NCBI GenBank assembly: GCA_019118425.1
Contig: DWYZ01000072.1
Location: forward strand, 1 to 39,981
From: Candidatus Blautia faecavium
Lineage (GTDB): Bacteria > Bacillota > Clostridia > Lachnospirales > Lachnospiraceae
Direction of reading: 5' to 3'
Length of the DNA: 39,981 bases
The translations under genes were made by a program, and so were the position numbers. Shown piece by piece: positions 8,932-16,772 of this stretch. The number at the start of each line of letters is the position of its first letter. The stretch's first letter is position 1. The notes beneath the pieces are model-generated. The model had not been told where the DNA came from and made no database searches. It saw only the letters and a program-made list of their open reading frames with translations.

Positions 8932-9261
8932 ATGCCAGAGATTTATTTAAATGATATCGCCCACGGACGCAGCGGGGATAAGGGAGATACCAGCAATGTT
9001 TGCGTATATGCGAGAAAGCCGGAGTATTACGAGATTATAAAAAGAGAGGTAACCCCGGAAAAGCTCCATGAATATTTTGGAGATATGGTCAAAGGAGAGA
9101 TCACCCGGTACGAGGTGCCAAGCCTTGGAGGCTTTAATTTCGTTATGAAGCACGCTCTCGGAGGCGGGGCGACCATGAGCCTTCGTCTGGATTCTCTTGG
9201 AAAGTCTATGGGAAGCGCGGTGATGCGCATGAAGATCCATGTGGAGGATGGAGAGATATAG
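8932..9261 (+). CDS. AtuA C-terminal ferredoxin-fold domain as a stand-alone protein
   Basis: 109 aa. The sequence AHGRSGDKGDTSNVCVYAR near the N-terminus, VTRYEVP-like ITRYEVPSLGGFNFVMKHALGG in the middle and SLRLDSLGKSMGSAVM near the end are the signature of the AtuA C-terminal domain. That domain is normally fused behind the 450-aa domain encoded just upstream, so the two products probably form one enzyme. The ATG at 8932 follows AAAGGGGAAAA; an in-frame GTG at 8911 is rejected because it lies inside the second hairpin of the leader element. Two tandem hairpin elements occupy the gap between the halves, which may set the relative expression of the two subunits. Confidence 0.82.
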   Translation: MPEIYLNDIAHGRSGDKGDTSNVCVYARKPEYYEIIKREVTPEKLHEYFGDMVKGEITRYEVPSLGGFNFVMKHALGGGATMSLRLDSLGKSMGSAVMRMKIHVEDGEI

Positions 9262-9283
9262 GACATAAAGAAGGAGGACGAGA

Positions 9284-10501
9284 ATGAAAGTACAGAATAA
9301 AAAATCAGATGTTCAGGCTCTGCAGAATTTAACAGTTCTCGATCTGACCAGAGTAGTTGCCGGTCCTTATGCAGGGGCGCTGCTGGGGGATCTGGGAGCC
9401 CATGTGATAAAGATCGAGATTCCAGGCAATGGAGATGATGCAAGAGGGTATGGCCCGTACGAACATGGGGAAAGCATGTATTATGCCAATCTGAATAGAA
9501 ATAAAAAAGGAATTACATTAAATTTAAAGACAGAGAAGGGAAAAGAAGTCTTTAAAAAGCTGGCTGCCAAGGCAGACATTATCATCGAAAATTACAGGCC
9601 GGGAGTTATGGATAAGCTTGGCTTAGGATATGATGTGCTGAAAGAGCTGAATCCGAAACTGATCTATGCGGCTGTGTCAGGCTTTGGATCCTATGGCCCT
9701 TATTCGAATCGGCCGGGCTATGATATTCTTTCCCAGGCAATGGGAGGACTGATGAGTGTCACCGGCTGCAAAGGCGGAGAACCCACCCGTTCCGGAAACG
9801 CCATGGGAGACATCCTTGGGGGAATGAACATGGTGATTGGCGTACTTGCGGCTGTGAATGCCAGAAACATCACAGGACATGGACAGAGAGTGGATGTTTC
9901 CCTTGTGGATTCTGTGGTGGCCAGTCTGGAAAATGCTTATGTACGTTATTTTAAATCTCATGAGATTCCGGTAAGAAACGGAAATGCCTATGCATCCATC
10001 GCGCCTTATGATACCTACCATGCAAAAGACGGCTATGTGGTGATCGCCTGCGGCAATCAGAAGCTGTATGAAAAGTTCTGCAACGAGGTAGTGGATATGC
10101 CATGGATGATCACGGATGAAAGATTTTTAACCGTTCCCCTGCGTGTGGAGAACAACGAGATCCAGAAGAAATACATAGAAGAGTGGACCATGAAATATAC
10201 CGTGGATGAAGTTGTGGACAAAGTGCTTTCCAAGGGAATCCCGGCAGGGCCTATCTTTAATGTAAAGCAGATCACAGAGGACGAGCATATCGCCAACGTA
10301 AGGGAAATGTTTATTGAAGTGGATCACCCTGTGATCGGGAAAATGAAGGTGAACGGGTGCCCCATCAAGCTGATGGAGACCATGCCGCGTATTAATTATC
10401 CGGGTCCGACTCTGGGACAGCACAATGAAGAGATCCTGGAGGGAATGCTGGGATATACGCCGCAAGAAGTACAGGAACTGAGAGAAGAAAAAGTGATCTA
10501 A
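9284..10501 (+). CDS. Class III CoA-transferase (CaiB/BaiF family)
   Basis: 405 aa, normal for the family. It moves CoA from an acyl-CoA donor to a carboxylic acid in the cytoplasm, without ATP. The N-terminus has LDLTRVVAGPYAGALLGDLGAHVIKIE, which binds CoA, then RNKKGITLNLK and PGVMDKLGLGYDVLKELNPKLIYAAVSGFG. The catalytic aspartate is Asp176 in GNAMGDILGG. The ATG follows AAGGAGGACGAG, 22 bases after the AtuA small subunit. In this operon it probably activates the acid released by the hydrolases. Family members acting on formate, oxalate, carnitine, bile acids or aromatic acids cannot be distinguished by eye, so no specific substrate is proposed. Confidence 0.9.
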   Translation: MKVQNKKSDVQALQNLTVLDLTRVVAGPYAGALLGDLGAHVIKIEIPGNGDDARGYGPYEHGESMYYANLNRNKKGITLNLKTEKGKEVFKKLAAKADIIIENYRPGVMDKLGLGYDVLKELNPKLIYAAVSGFGSYGPYSNRPGYDILSQAMGGLMSVTGCKGGEPTRSGNAMGDILGGMNMVIGVLAAVNARNITGHGQRVDVSLVDSVVASLENAYVRYFKSHEIPVRNGNAYASIAPYDTYHAKDGYVVIACGNQKLYEKFCNEVVDMPWMITDERFLTVPLRVENNEIQKKYIEEWTMKYTVDEVVDKVLSKGIPAGPIFNVKQITEDEHIANVREMFIEVDHPVIGKMKVNGCPIKLMETMPRINYPGPTLGQHNEEILEGMLGYTPQEVQELREEKVI

Positions 10502-10511
10502 GCAATAGCAG

Positions 10512-10550
10512 CAGGTACAGTTTTTGAATGCTTATCAAAGGCTGTACCTG
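10512..10550 (+). other. Intercistronic hairpin between CoA-transferase and thiolase
   Basis: CAGGTACAGTTTTTGA (10512-10527) pairs with TCAAAGGCTGTACCTG (10535-10550), 16 pairs including two G-U, around the loop ATGCTTA. There is no U-tract after it, so it is more likely an mRNA-stability or processing element than a terminator. It lies 11 bases after one gene and 21 before the next. Confidence 0.6.
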
Positions 10551-10570
10551 AGTTTGTAAAGGAGGACTGA

Positions 10571-11752
10571 ATGGAAAAAAAGATCGTATTAGCAGGAGCC
10601 TGCCGTACGCCCATAGGGAAAATGGGCGGAGCGTTAAAGGATGTTCCGGCGGTAACCCTTGGTTCTATTGTTATAAAAGAAGCAGTGAAAAGAGCCGGAA
10701 TCCTTCCGGCGATGGTGGAGCATGTCTATATGGGCTGTGTTATCCAGGCAGGCCTGGGGCAGAATGTGGCAAGACAGGCCGCGATAAAAGCCGGACTTCC
10801 AAAGGAGACCACAGCGGTGACTATAAATGCAGTCTGCGGCTCAGGACTGGACTGTGTGAATATGGCGGCGCAGATGATCCAGACAGGAGAGGCGGATATT
10901 GTAGTGGCAGGCGGAATGGAAAACATGTCCCAGGCTCCTTATGCCTTGATGAACGGCCGGTTCGGATACCGGATGAATGACGGCGCCCTTGTGGATACCA
11001 TGATCCATGATGCTCTCTGGGACGCATTTAACCAATACCATATGATGATCACGGCGGAAAACGTGGCAGAGAAGTGGAAACTTACCCGGGAAGAACTGGA
11101 CGCTTTTGCGGCTGTAAGCCAGCAAAAATGTGAAAAAGCCATGGAGGAAGGCAGATTCAATAAAGAGATCGTTCCCGTCAAAGTGAAAGTGAAAAAAGAA
11201 GAACGCCTCATTGATAAGGACGAAGCGCCAAGACCGGGAACCACCAAAGAAAAGCTCGCCGCCTTAAGATGCGCTTCCGGAAAAGAGGAAGGGGTAGTGA
11301 CTGCGGGGAATGCCTCCGGCATTAATGATGGAGCCGCTGCGGTAGTGGTGATGAGTGAGGAAAAGGCAAGGGAGCTAAAGGTGACTCCTATGGCTTATTT
11401 TTCAGCCGGAGCCCTGGGAGGGGTGGATCCGGCCATTATGGGGGTAGGGCCTGTGGCCTCTACCCGAAAAGTTCTGGATAAAACCGGGCTTACCATAGAA
11501 GACATGGACCTGATCGAAGCCAACGAGGCCTTCGCGGCCCAATCCCTGGCAGTAGCCAGAGAGCTTAAGTTTCCTTCAGACAAGTTAAACGTAAACGGCG
11601 GGGCGATCGCACTGGGCCACCCTGTAGGGGCCTCTGGCTGCCGGATCCTGGTCACTCTCCTTCATGAAATGGAGAGAAGAGACGCAAAGCGAGGCCTTGC
11701 TACCCTTTGTATAGGAGGCGGGATGGGATGCTCCACGATCGTGGAGCGGTAA
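10571..11752 (+). CDS. Acetyl-CoA C-acetyltransferase (thiolase)
   Basis: 393 aa, the standard length for thiolase II. It catalyses the reversible cleavage of acetoacetyl-CoA, or a related 3-oxoacyl-CoA, to acetyl-CoA units. The acylated nucleophile is Cys89 in NAVCGSGLD, His350 lies in [11 protein letters not shown], and the second cysteine, Cys380, in CIGGGMGC; the NEAF motif (EANEAFAAQ) is also present. All catalytic residues are intact. The ATG follows AAAGGAGGACTGA. As the last gene of the hydrolase/AtuA/CoA-transferase operon it suggests that the pathway ends in acetyl-CoA. It could also serve butyrate-type synthesis, but no other genes of that route are nearby. A strong bidirectional terminator follows. 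Confidence 0.92.
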   Translation: MEKKIVLAGACRTPIGKMGGALKDVPAVTLGSIVIKEAVKRAGILPAMVEHVYMGCVIQAGLGQNVARQAAIKAGLPKETTAVTINAVCGSGLDCVNMAAQMIQTGEADIVVAGGMENMSQAPYALMNGRFGYRMNDGALVDTMIHDALWDAFNQYHMMITAENVAEKWKLTREELDAFAAVSQQKCEKAMEEGRFNKEIVPVKVKVKKEERLIDKDEAPRPGTTKEKLAALRCASGKEEGVVTAGNASGINDGAAAVVVMSEEKARELKVTPMAYFSAGALGGVDPAIMGVGPVASTRKVLDKTGLTIEDMDLIEANEAFAAQSLAVARELKFPSDKLNVNGGAIALGHPVGASGCRILVTLLHEMERRDAKRGLATLCIGGGMGCSTIVER

Positions 11753-11766
11753 ATAGATTGGAAAAT

Positions 11767-11803
11767 AAGCGCCTGACATCGGTTTAGCCGGTGTCAGGCG
11801 CTT
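11767..11803. terminator. Bidirectional intrinsic terminator between convergent genes
   Basis: AAGCGCCTGACATCGG (11767-11782) pairs with CCGGTGTCAGGCGCTT (11788-11803), 16 pairs with one T-G, around a 5-base loop. It is followed by TATTTTA on the + strand and by TATTTTC on the - strand. It ends the thiolase operon on + and the DUF2284 gene on -. Confidence 0.85.
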
Positions 11804-11821
11804 TATTTTAGGACGGCATCC

Positions 11822-12376
11822 TTATTTTTGCAAAAGTCCACAGACTAGAACGAAATGATGAGGCAGCCGTCCTTCCTCCATCCATTCCAGCTTTAAGCCC
11901 ATAAGCTTTTCAATGGTAAGTCCCACATTTCCTCCCAGAGATTCGATAGAATACCGCATAGTTTCCGGATAACGGCAGGGAAGACCGTCCTTTTTTGCGC
12001 ATCCATTGCTGCATAGGGCACAGCTCCCCGCAGATAGACTGACGCTCCCCGGATATTTATTTTCCAGGAGAAACAGTTCATCGCTGAGCTTTTTCTTTTC
12101 CGGGGATAGAACCTTGTTTATGACGGCGTCCGCTTCCTCCTTCGTGTATTCTTTTGTCAGGACTTCTTCATCGAAAGTGATCTTAGAAGCCAAAAGCCGA
12201 AGGGTTTTATACTGTCTCCAGTATGAAAGCACATCGAAATCATAGGGCGGACAGGACCATACCTTATTGTAATTAGGACAGGCCTGACAGGCTTTTAAAA
12301 AGACTGGGACATCCACATACCCTTCTATATAGTCTGTTACAGAAACAGATGCTTCATGGCGGGTGACTGTATACAT
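11822..12376 (-). CDS. DUF2284 putative metal-binding protein
   Basis: 184 aa. Seven cysteines are arranged as C30-x2-C33-x8-C42 (the CPNYNKVWSCPP motif typical of DUF2284) and C119-x2-C122-x3-C126-x7-C134, so metal or Fe-S binding is likely; the actual function is unknown. The start chosen is the ATG at 12376, preceded on the minus strand by CAGGAGG. A longer frame beginning at 12562 is rejected because it lacks a ribosome binding site and would run through the promoter region. It is a single-gene unit converging on the thiolase operon, with the terminator between. Confidence 0.8.
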   Translation of the reverse strand: MYTVTRHEASVSVTDYIEGYVDVPVFLKACQACPNYNKVWSCPPYDFDVLSYWRQYKTLRLLASKITFDEEVLTKEYTKEEADAVINKVLSPEKKKLSDELFLLENKYPGSVSLSAGSCALCSNGCAKKDGLPCRYPETMRYSIESLGGNVGLTIEKLMGLKLEWMEEGRLPHHFVLVCGLLQK

Positions 12377-12473
12377 AAAATACCTCCTGACAGAAAAGTG
12401 ATCGTGCAGTTTTATATATGCACATACAATGGGCTCCATTTTTATATGGGAGCCATAAAATTTTCTCAGGTCT

Positions 12474-12482
12474 ATTATAACA
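12474..12482 (-). promoter_or_regulatory. Extended -10 promoter for the DUF2284 gene
   Basis: On the minus strand the sequence reads TGTTATAAT, a perfect -10 TATAAT with the TG extension. No good -35 is visible at the expected distance, which is acceptable for extended -10 promoters. The start codon lies about 100 bases downstream, leaving a leader that contains the hairpin near 12432-12454. Confidence 0.55.
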
Positions 12483-12598
12483 CGCGGAAAGGAAAAAGGG
12501 ACAGGTGTTTTTGGCTGGCCATATTTTTCAGCGGCAAAATAAGGAACGATCCCAGTGCGCACACAAAAAAGGAATTGGCTGCTCTTAAAGAAATCTGC

Positions 12599-12627
12599 TT
12601 GTGCGTGAAATCTGTGTATGATAGGAT
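12599..12627 (+). promoter_or_regulatory. Promoter for the HAD phosphatase gene
   Basis: -35 TTGTGC (12599-12604), a 17-base spacer, -10 TAGGAT (12622-12627). The start codon is about 60 bases downstream. The match to sigma-A consensus is moderate. Confidence 0.5.
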
Positions 12628-12684
12628 AAAAGCAGAGAATGGTATGGTTAAATTACATGGAGCGTATAAAAGAGGAGGCTTATT

Positions 12685-13509
12685 ATGCCAATCAAATTGA
12701 TTGTCAGTGATCTGGACGGAACCCTTCTGACAGAGAAAAAAGTAATATCTGATTATACGAAAGAAGCGCTTATGTACGCAATAGAAAAAGGCTGTCATTT
12801 CATACCTGCAACAGGAAGAGCGCTTGGCGCTGTCCCCAAGGAGGTGCTTCATTTTCCAGGAGTGGAATATGTGATCACTTCCAATGGAGCGGCAGTCTAT
12901 TCTGTATCTGAAGGGAAGCGCGTGTATCAATGCCGCATGTGCCCCGGCGCCATAGAGACAGTGGCTGGTCTGCCCAGATATCCGGAAGCGGCTTTAGAAA
13001 TTTTTATAGAAGGGATTCCCTATGGGCAGGAGGATTACATACAGGAACCGGAGCGGTTCGGCGCTACGTCCTTTGGAGCTGCATATGTGAAAAAAACGAG
13101 GATCAGCGTAAAGGACATCTATGCCTTTGCTCTGGAAAACAGAGAAAAAATAGACAGCATTGCCTTTGCTACTGCAGATCCGGCTGTAAAAGAAAAAATC
13201 AGGTCTATGCTCCTAAAGGAAGTAAAAGATATTTATGTAACCTCGTCTGTCTCCCATATGCTGGAGGCAGGCCATATAAATGCCGGGAAGGGAAATACTC
13301 TTTCTGTGATGCTGAAAAGACTTGGGATTACAGAAGAGGAGGCCATGGCCTTCGGAGACGGGGACAATGACATGGAAATGCTTTCTCTGGTAAAATATGG
13401 AATTGCCATGAAAAACGGATCAGAAAACTGTAAAAAATCCGCTTCCTATATCACTGAGACAAACGAGCAGAACGGGGTAGGAAAAGCCATTTATAAATTT
13501 GTCCTATAA
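12685..13509 (+). CDS. Cof-type HAD-IIB hydrolase
   Basis: 274 aa cytoplasmic phosphatase of the Cof/YidA type, which usually removes phosphate from sugar phosphates or other small metabolites. Motif I is SDLDGTLL with nucleophile Asp9 and general acid Asp11; motif II is in ATGRALG (about residue 40); motif IV is GDGDND (224-229). The middle part is the IIB cap. Start ATG after GAGGAGGCTTATT. It lies 33 bases before the AraC regulator, so they may be co-transcribed, and next to a pentose/deoxysugar cluster, where a sugar-phosphate phosphatase would make sense. The substrate cannot be predicted. Confidence 0.88.
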   Translation: MPIKLIVSDLDGTLLTEKKVISDYTKEALMYAIEKGCHFIPATGRALGAVPKEVLHFPGVEYVITSNGAAVYSVSEGKRVYQCRMCPGAIETVAGLPRYPEAALEIFIEGIPYGQEDYIQEPERFGATSFGAAYVKKTRISVKDIYAFALENREKIDSIAFATADPAVKEKIRSMLLKEVKDIYVTSSVSHMLEAGHINAGKGNTLSVMLKRLGITEEEAMAFGDGDNDMEMLSLVKYGIAMKNGSENCKKSASYITETNEQNGVGKAIYKFVL

Positions 13510-13542
13510 AAACAGAAACGATCAGAAAGGAGTGACCGATCT

Positions 13543-14394
13543 ATGGAATTTCAGCATGAACTGATCATTCCTGATGAGGGAATGCCATTTAAGCTCTTCC
13601 TTTTCGAAGGGGCAGGAGGAAATTATGTAAGAGAAAAGCACTGGCATACATCAGTGGAAATATTTGCGGTTTTAGAAGGCTCCCTTTTGTTCTTTTTAAA
13701 CGAAGTAAAGTATCCTCTTGCGGCAGGAGAATTGATCATCATCAATTCTAATGAGATTCATTCCATCCACGCGCCTGAAAAGAACAAGACGGTAGTGCTG
13801 CAGATTCCTTTAAGGCAGTTTGAAGATTATTATACAGCGCAGCGCTTTATCCGTTTTTCTACGGCGGGGAAAGGACAGAGTGCAACTCTGTGGAAACTTT
13901 TGAAAAAAATGTATGAGACGTATCTGGAAAAAGGAAGCGGATATGAGTTCCGCGTACGATCTTTTTTCTATGAAATTTTATATCAGCTTGTAAACATTTA
14001 CAGAGTGGACGAAGCCAAAGAAAAGGAAATCCGCCACAGCAGACATTTGGACACCCTGTCAAAGATTACCACCTATATGAGGGAGCATTATCAGGAAGAC
14101 ATAAAGCTTTCCGGGGTGGCGTCTGTTTTCGGATACTCCACGGAATATCTGTCAAGAATGTTCCATAAATATGCGAAAGTCAATTTTAAGACATATCTCC
14201 AGGACATCCGCATGGCATACGCCTACCGGGAGCTTATGAATACGGATGCGACCATCAGCGAAATCGCTATAAAACACGGGTTTTGCACAAGCAGGTCTTT
14301 TTCAAAAGAGTTTCAGAAACGGTATAAAACCCCACCCAGCCAAGCAAGGAAAAAAAGGGCTGCAGAGAATAAAAATGTCAAAAAAGTGCCGTAG
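13543..14394 (+). CDS. AraC-family transcriptional regulator
   Basis: 283 aa. The N-terminal half is a cupin sensing domain (EKHWHTSVEIFAVLEG around residues 31-46, NSNEIHSIHAPE around 67-78). The C-terminal 100 residues carry two helix-turn-helix motifs: LSGVASVFGYSTEYLSRMFHK and ISEIAIKHGFCTSRSFSKEF, ending in KRYKTPPSQAR. It probably senses a sugar or sugar-derived ligand and activates the DUF4867-isomerase-xylulokinase genes that start 142 bases downstream behind an extended -10 promoter lacking a clear -35, a design typical of activator-dependent promoters. Start ATG after AGAAAGGAGTGACC. The ligand is unknown. Confidence 0.88.
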   Translation: MEFQHELIIPDEGMPFKLFLFEGAGGNYVREKHWHTSVEIFAVLEGSLLFFLNEVKYPLAAGELIIINSNEIHSIHAPEKNKTVVLQIPLRQFEDYYTAQRFIRFSTAGKGQSATLWKLLKKMYETYLEKGSGYEFRVRSFFYEILYQLVNIYRVDEAKEKEIRHSRHLDTLSKITTYMREHYQEDIKLSGVASVFGYSTEYLSRMFHKYAKVNFKTYLQDIRMAYAYRELMNTDATISEIAIKHGFCTSRSFSKEFQKRYKTPPSQARKKRAAENKNVKKVP

Positions 14395-14431
14395 ATACGA
14401 CAAGAAAAACGGCGAAGCCTTCCCTGTTTTG

Positions 14432-14440
14432 TGGTATGAT
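14432..14440 (+). promoter_or_regulatory. Extended -10 promoter for the isomerase/xylulokinase cluster
   Basis: TGGTATGAT (14432-14440) is an extended -10 with a 5-of-6 match in the hexamer. No clear -35 is seen 17 bases upstream, as expected if the adjacent AraC-family protein activates it. In the transcript a hairpin can form from AAAGCAGA (14465-14472) and TCTGCTTT (14495-14502), with ATCC/GGAT pairing inside. Confidence 0.5.
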
Positions 14441-14536
14441 CTTTTCAAAATAAAGAAGGATTAAAAAGCAGATCTTGTTCATCCTAAAAGGATCTCTGCT
14501 TTAAAAATCCGGAAAAAGAAAAGGAGGAGGTATATT

Positions 14537-15154
14537 TTGAAGATTCAGAATGTGACGGATGCTTCATTTGGGAAATACGGAAAAGTACTGACTGGCTATG
14601 ATCTGGGCGCTCTTTTGCGTGAAATGAAGCACACACCAGTGCCGGAGGATACGGTTTATGTTCCGTCAGTGGAGGAGCTGGAGGCTCTGGATATCGCCGG
14701 AGAATTCCAGAATCGGGGATACGGGGGACTCCCCATTCAGATCGGATACTGCAACGGACATAATAAAAAATTGAACGCAGTAGAGTATCACCGCTGTTCT
14801 GAGATTAATGTAGCAGTTACGGATCTGGTGCTGCTCATTGGATGCCAGCAGGATATCACAGAAGATTTCACCTATGATACCTCAAAGATCGAGGCATTCC
14901 TGGTACCGGCAGGGACAGCCATTGAGGTTTATGCCACTACTCTTCACTATGCGCCCTGCCATGTAGCAGAGGGCGGCTTCCAGTGTGTGGTAGTCCTTCC
15001 GAGAGGAACGAACACAGATATCACTTTCCCAGTTGCTAAGACCGGAGAGGACGCTCTTATGACCGCGAAGAACAAATGGCTGATCGGCCATGAGGAAGCG
15101 GCTATTGAAGGGGCTTTTAACGGCCTTAAGGGAGAAAACATCACTATTGACTGA
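14537..15154 (+). CDS. DUF4867 protein, sugar-isomerase associated
   Basis: 205 aa, matching the DUF4867 family, small cytoplasmic proteins that I know only from genes beside L-fucose/L-arabinose-type isomerases. The start is a TTG, supported by a very strong ribosome binding site AAGGAGGAGG ending six bases before it; no ATG nearby fits. Cupin-like features are visible: YHRCSEINVAVTDLVLLIG (about residues 84-102), FLVPAGTAIEVYATTLHYAPC (about 119-139) and FQCVVVLP. This suggests a beta-barrel sugar or sugar-acid binding fold, possibly a mutarotase/epimerase or lyxose-isomerase-like enzyme. That is an inference, not a recognised activity. The isomerase gene follows after 70 bases. Confidence 0.75.
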   Translation: MKIQNVTDASFGKYGKVLTGYDLGALLREMKHTPVPEDTVYVPSVEELEALDIAGEFQNRGYGGLPIQIGYCNGHNKKLNAVEYHRCSEINVAVTDLVLLIGCQQDITEDFTYDTSKIEAFLVPAGTAIEVYATTLHYAPCHVAEGGFQCVVVLPRGTNTDITFPVAKTGEDALMTAKNKWLIGHEEAAIEGAFNGLKGENITID

Positions 15155-15224
15155 TGAAAAATAGGAAGGGATGCCCCGAGGCAGGAAAGAAGCTGATCCG
15201 GGGATAAAGAAAGGAGATAAAATC

Positions 15225-16712
15225 ATGATAGATAACATGCCGAAAGTAAAAATAGGAATCGTTGCAGTAAGCCGTGACTGTTTTCCGGAAAGTCTTTCCG
15301 TAAACAGAAGAAAAGCTCTGATTGAGGCTTATGCGAAGAAATATGACGCAAGCGAAATCTACGAATGTCCAGTATGCATCGTAGAAAGCGAAATACATAT
15401 GGTTCAGGCTCTGGAAGATATCAAGAAAGCCGGCTGCAACGCTCTTTGCGTATACCTTGGAAACTTTGGACCGGAAATTTCCGAGACTCTTCTTGCAAAG
15501 CACTTTGAAGGACCAAAGATGTTCATCGCTGCCGCTGAGGAGACTGGAAACGACCTGGTACAGGGCAGAGGCGACGCTTACTGCGGTATGCTGAACGCAA
15601 GCTATAACCTGCAGCTTCGCAATGTAAAAGCATATATTCCGGAATATCCGGTAGGAAATGCAGAGGAATGCGCAGATATGATCCATGAGTTCGTTCCGAT
15701 CGCAAAGGCAATTGAGGGACTGAATAACCTGAAGATCATAAGCTTTGGACCGCGCCCATTAAACTTCCTTGCATGCAACGCACCGATCAAGCAGCTTTAC
15801 AATATCGGCGTTGAGATCGAAGAAAATTCAGAGCTGGATCTTTTCGAAGCCTTTAATAAGCATGCAGGAGACGAGAGAATACCTGCGATCGTAAAAGAAA
15901 TGGAAGAAGAACTGGGAGCAGGAAATAAAAAACCTGAAATCCTTTCCAAACTTGCACAGTATGAACTTACCTTAAAAGACTGGGTAGAAGAGCACAGAGG
16001 CTATCGTAAATATGTAACCATCGCAGGAAAATGCTGGCCGGCATTCCAGACACAGTTCGGCTTTGTTCCCTGCTATGTAAACAGCCGCCTTGCAGCACAG
16101 GGGATCCCTGTATCCTGTGAAGTAGATATTTACGGCGCTTTAAGCGAGTTTATCGGAACTGTGGTAAGCAGCGATACCGTTACTCTTCTTGATATTAACA
16201 ATACGGTTCCTAACGATATGTACGCTAGCGATATTAAGGGCAAATACAATTACACCCAGAAAGATACCTTCATGGGCTTCCATTGCGGAAATACAGCTTC
16301 CGGCAAGCTTACATCCTGTGAGATGAAGTACCAGATGATTATGGCAAGAACACTTCCGGAAGAAGTGACTCAGGGTACACTGGAAGGAGACATCGTTCCT
16401 GGAGAGATCACCTTCTACCGCCTGCAGAGCACTGCAGACAATAAACTGCGCGCATATATCGCACAGGGCGAAGTACTTCCGGTGGCTACACGTTCCTTTG
16501 GTTCTATCGGTATCTTCGCGATTCCGGAAATGGGACGTTTCTACCGTCATGTACTGATCGAGGGCGGTTATCCTCATCACGGAGCCGTTGCTTTCGGACA
16601 TTTCGGCAAAGAGCTGTTTGAAGTATTTAAATATATTGGCGTGCCTGTGGACGAGATCGGTTACAATCAGCCCGCAGGAGTCAGATATCCTACAGAAAAT
16701 CCATGGAAATAA
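15225..16712 (+). CDS. L-fucose/L-arabinose isomerase family protein
   Basis: 495 aa. It resembles the FucI/AraA aldose-ketose isomerase superfamily: an N-terminal Rossmann-like part (VKIGIVAVSRDCFPESLSV, then GCNALCVYLGNFGPE), a central domain with YVTIAGKCWPAFQTQFGF, and a C-terminal active-site region with EGGYPHHGAVAFGHFGKELFE. It probably interconverts an aldose and a ketose with a divalent metal. Together with the xylulokinase next door, the ketose is likely D-xylulose, L-xylulose, L-ribulose or a close relative. The ATG at 15225 follows AAAGGAGATAAAATC; an earlier in-frame ATG at 15171 has no good ribosome binding site. It is not the same protein type as the AraA pseudogene near 34 kb. 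The substrate is not determined. Confidence 0.8.
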   Translation: MIDNMPKVKIGIVAVSRDCFPESLSVNRRKALIEAYAKKYDASEIYECPVCIVESEIHMVQALEDIKKAGCNALCVYLGNFGPEISETLLAKHFEGPKMFIAAAEETGNDLVQGRGDAYCGMLNASYNLQLRNVKAYIPEYPVGNAEECADMIHEFVPIAKAIEGLNNLKIISFGPRPLNFLACNAPIKQLYNIGVEIEENSELDLFEAFNKHAGDERIPAIVKEMEEELGAGNKKPEILSKLAQYELTLKDWVEEHRGYRKYVTIAGKCWPAFQTQFGFVPCYVNSRLAAQGIPVSCEVDIYGALSEFIGTVVSSDTVTLLDINNTVPNDMYASDIKGKYNYTQKDTFMGFHCGNTASGKLTSCEMKYQMIMARTLPEEVTQGTLEGDIVPGEITFYRLQSTADNKLRAYIAQGEVLPVATRSFGSIGIFAIPEMGRFYRHVLIEGGYPHHGAVAFGHFGKELFEVFKYIGVPVDEIGYNQPAGVRYPTENPWK

Positions 16713-16725
16713 AAAGAGCAGGATG

Positions 16726-16750
16726 CATCCCGGGGGATTTCCCTGGGATG
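16726..16750 (+). other. Intercistronic hairpin before xylulokinase
   Basis: CATCCCGGGG (16726-16735) pairs with CCCTGGGATG (16741-16750), ten pairs with one G-T, loop GATTT. No U-tract follows, so it is probably a processing or stability element. The xylulokinase ribosome binding site AAGGAGG follows about 12 bases later. Confidence 0.55.
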
Positions 16751-16772
16751 TACCTATAATAAGGAGGAAAAC

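Larger units (their letters stand above)
12377..12684. other. Divergent intergenic region
   Basis: 308 bases between divergent start codons. It holds an extended -10 promoter toward the DUF2284 gene, a hairpin in that gene's leader (GGCTCCAT at 12432-12439 with ATGGGAGCC at 12446-12454, one bulged G), and a separate promoter toward the HAD phosphatase. No credible gene was seen in the middle part. Confidence 0.6.

Noticed and set aside
12356-12700. 114-aa frame across the divergent promoter region
   Set aside because: It overlaps two promoters and both gene starts and has no recognisable features.
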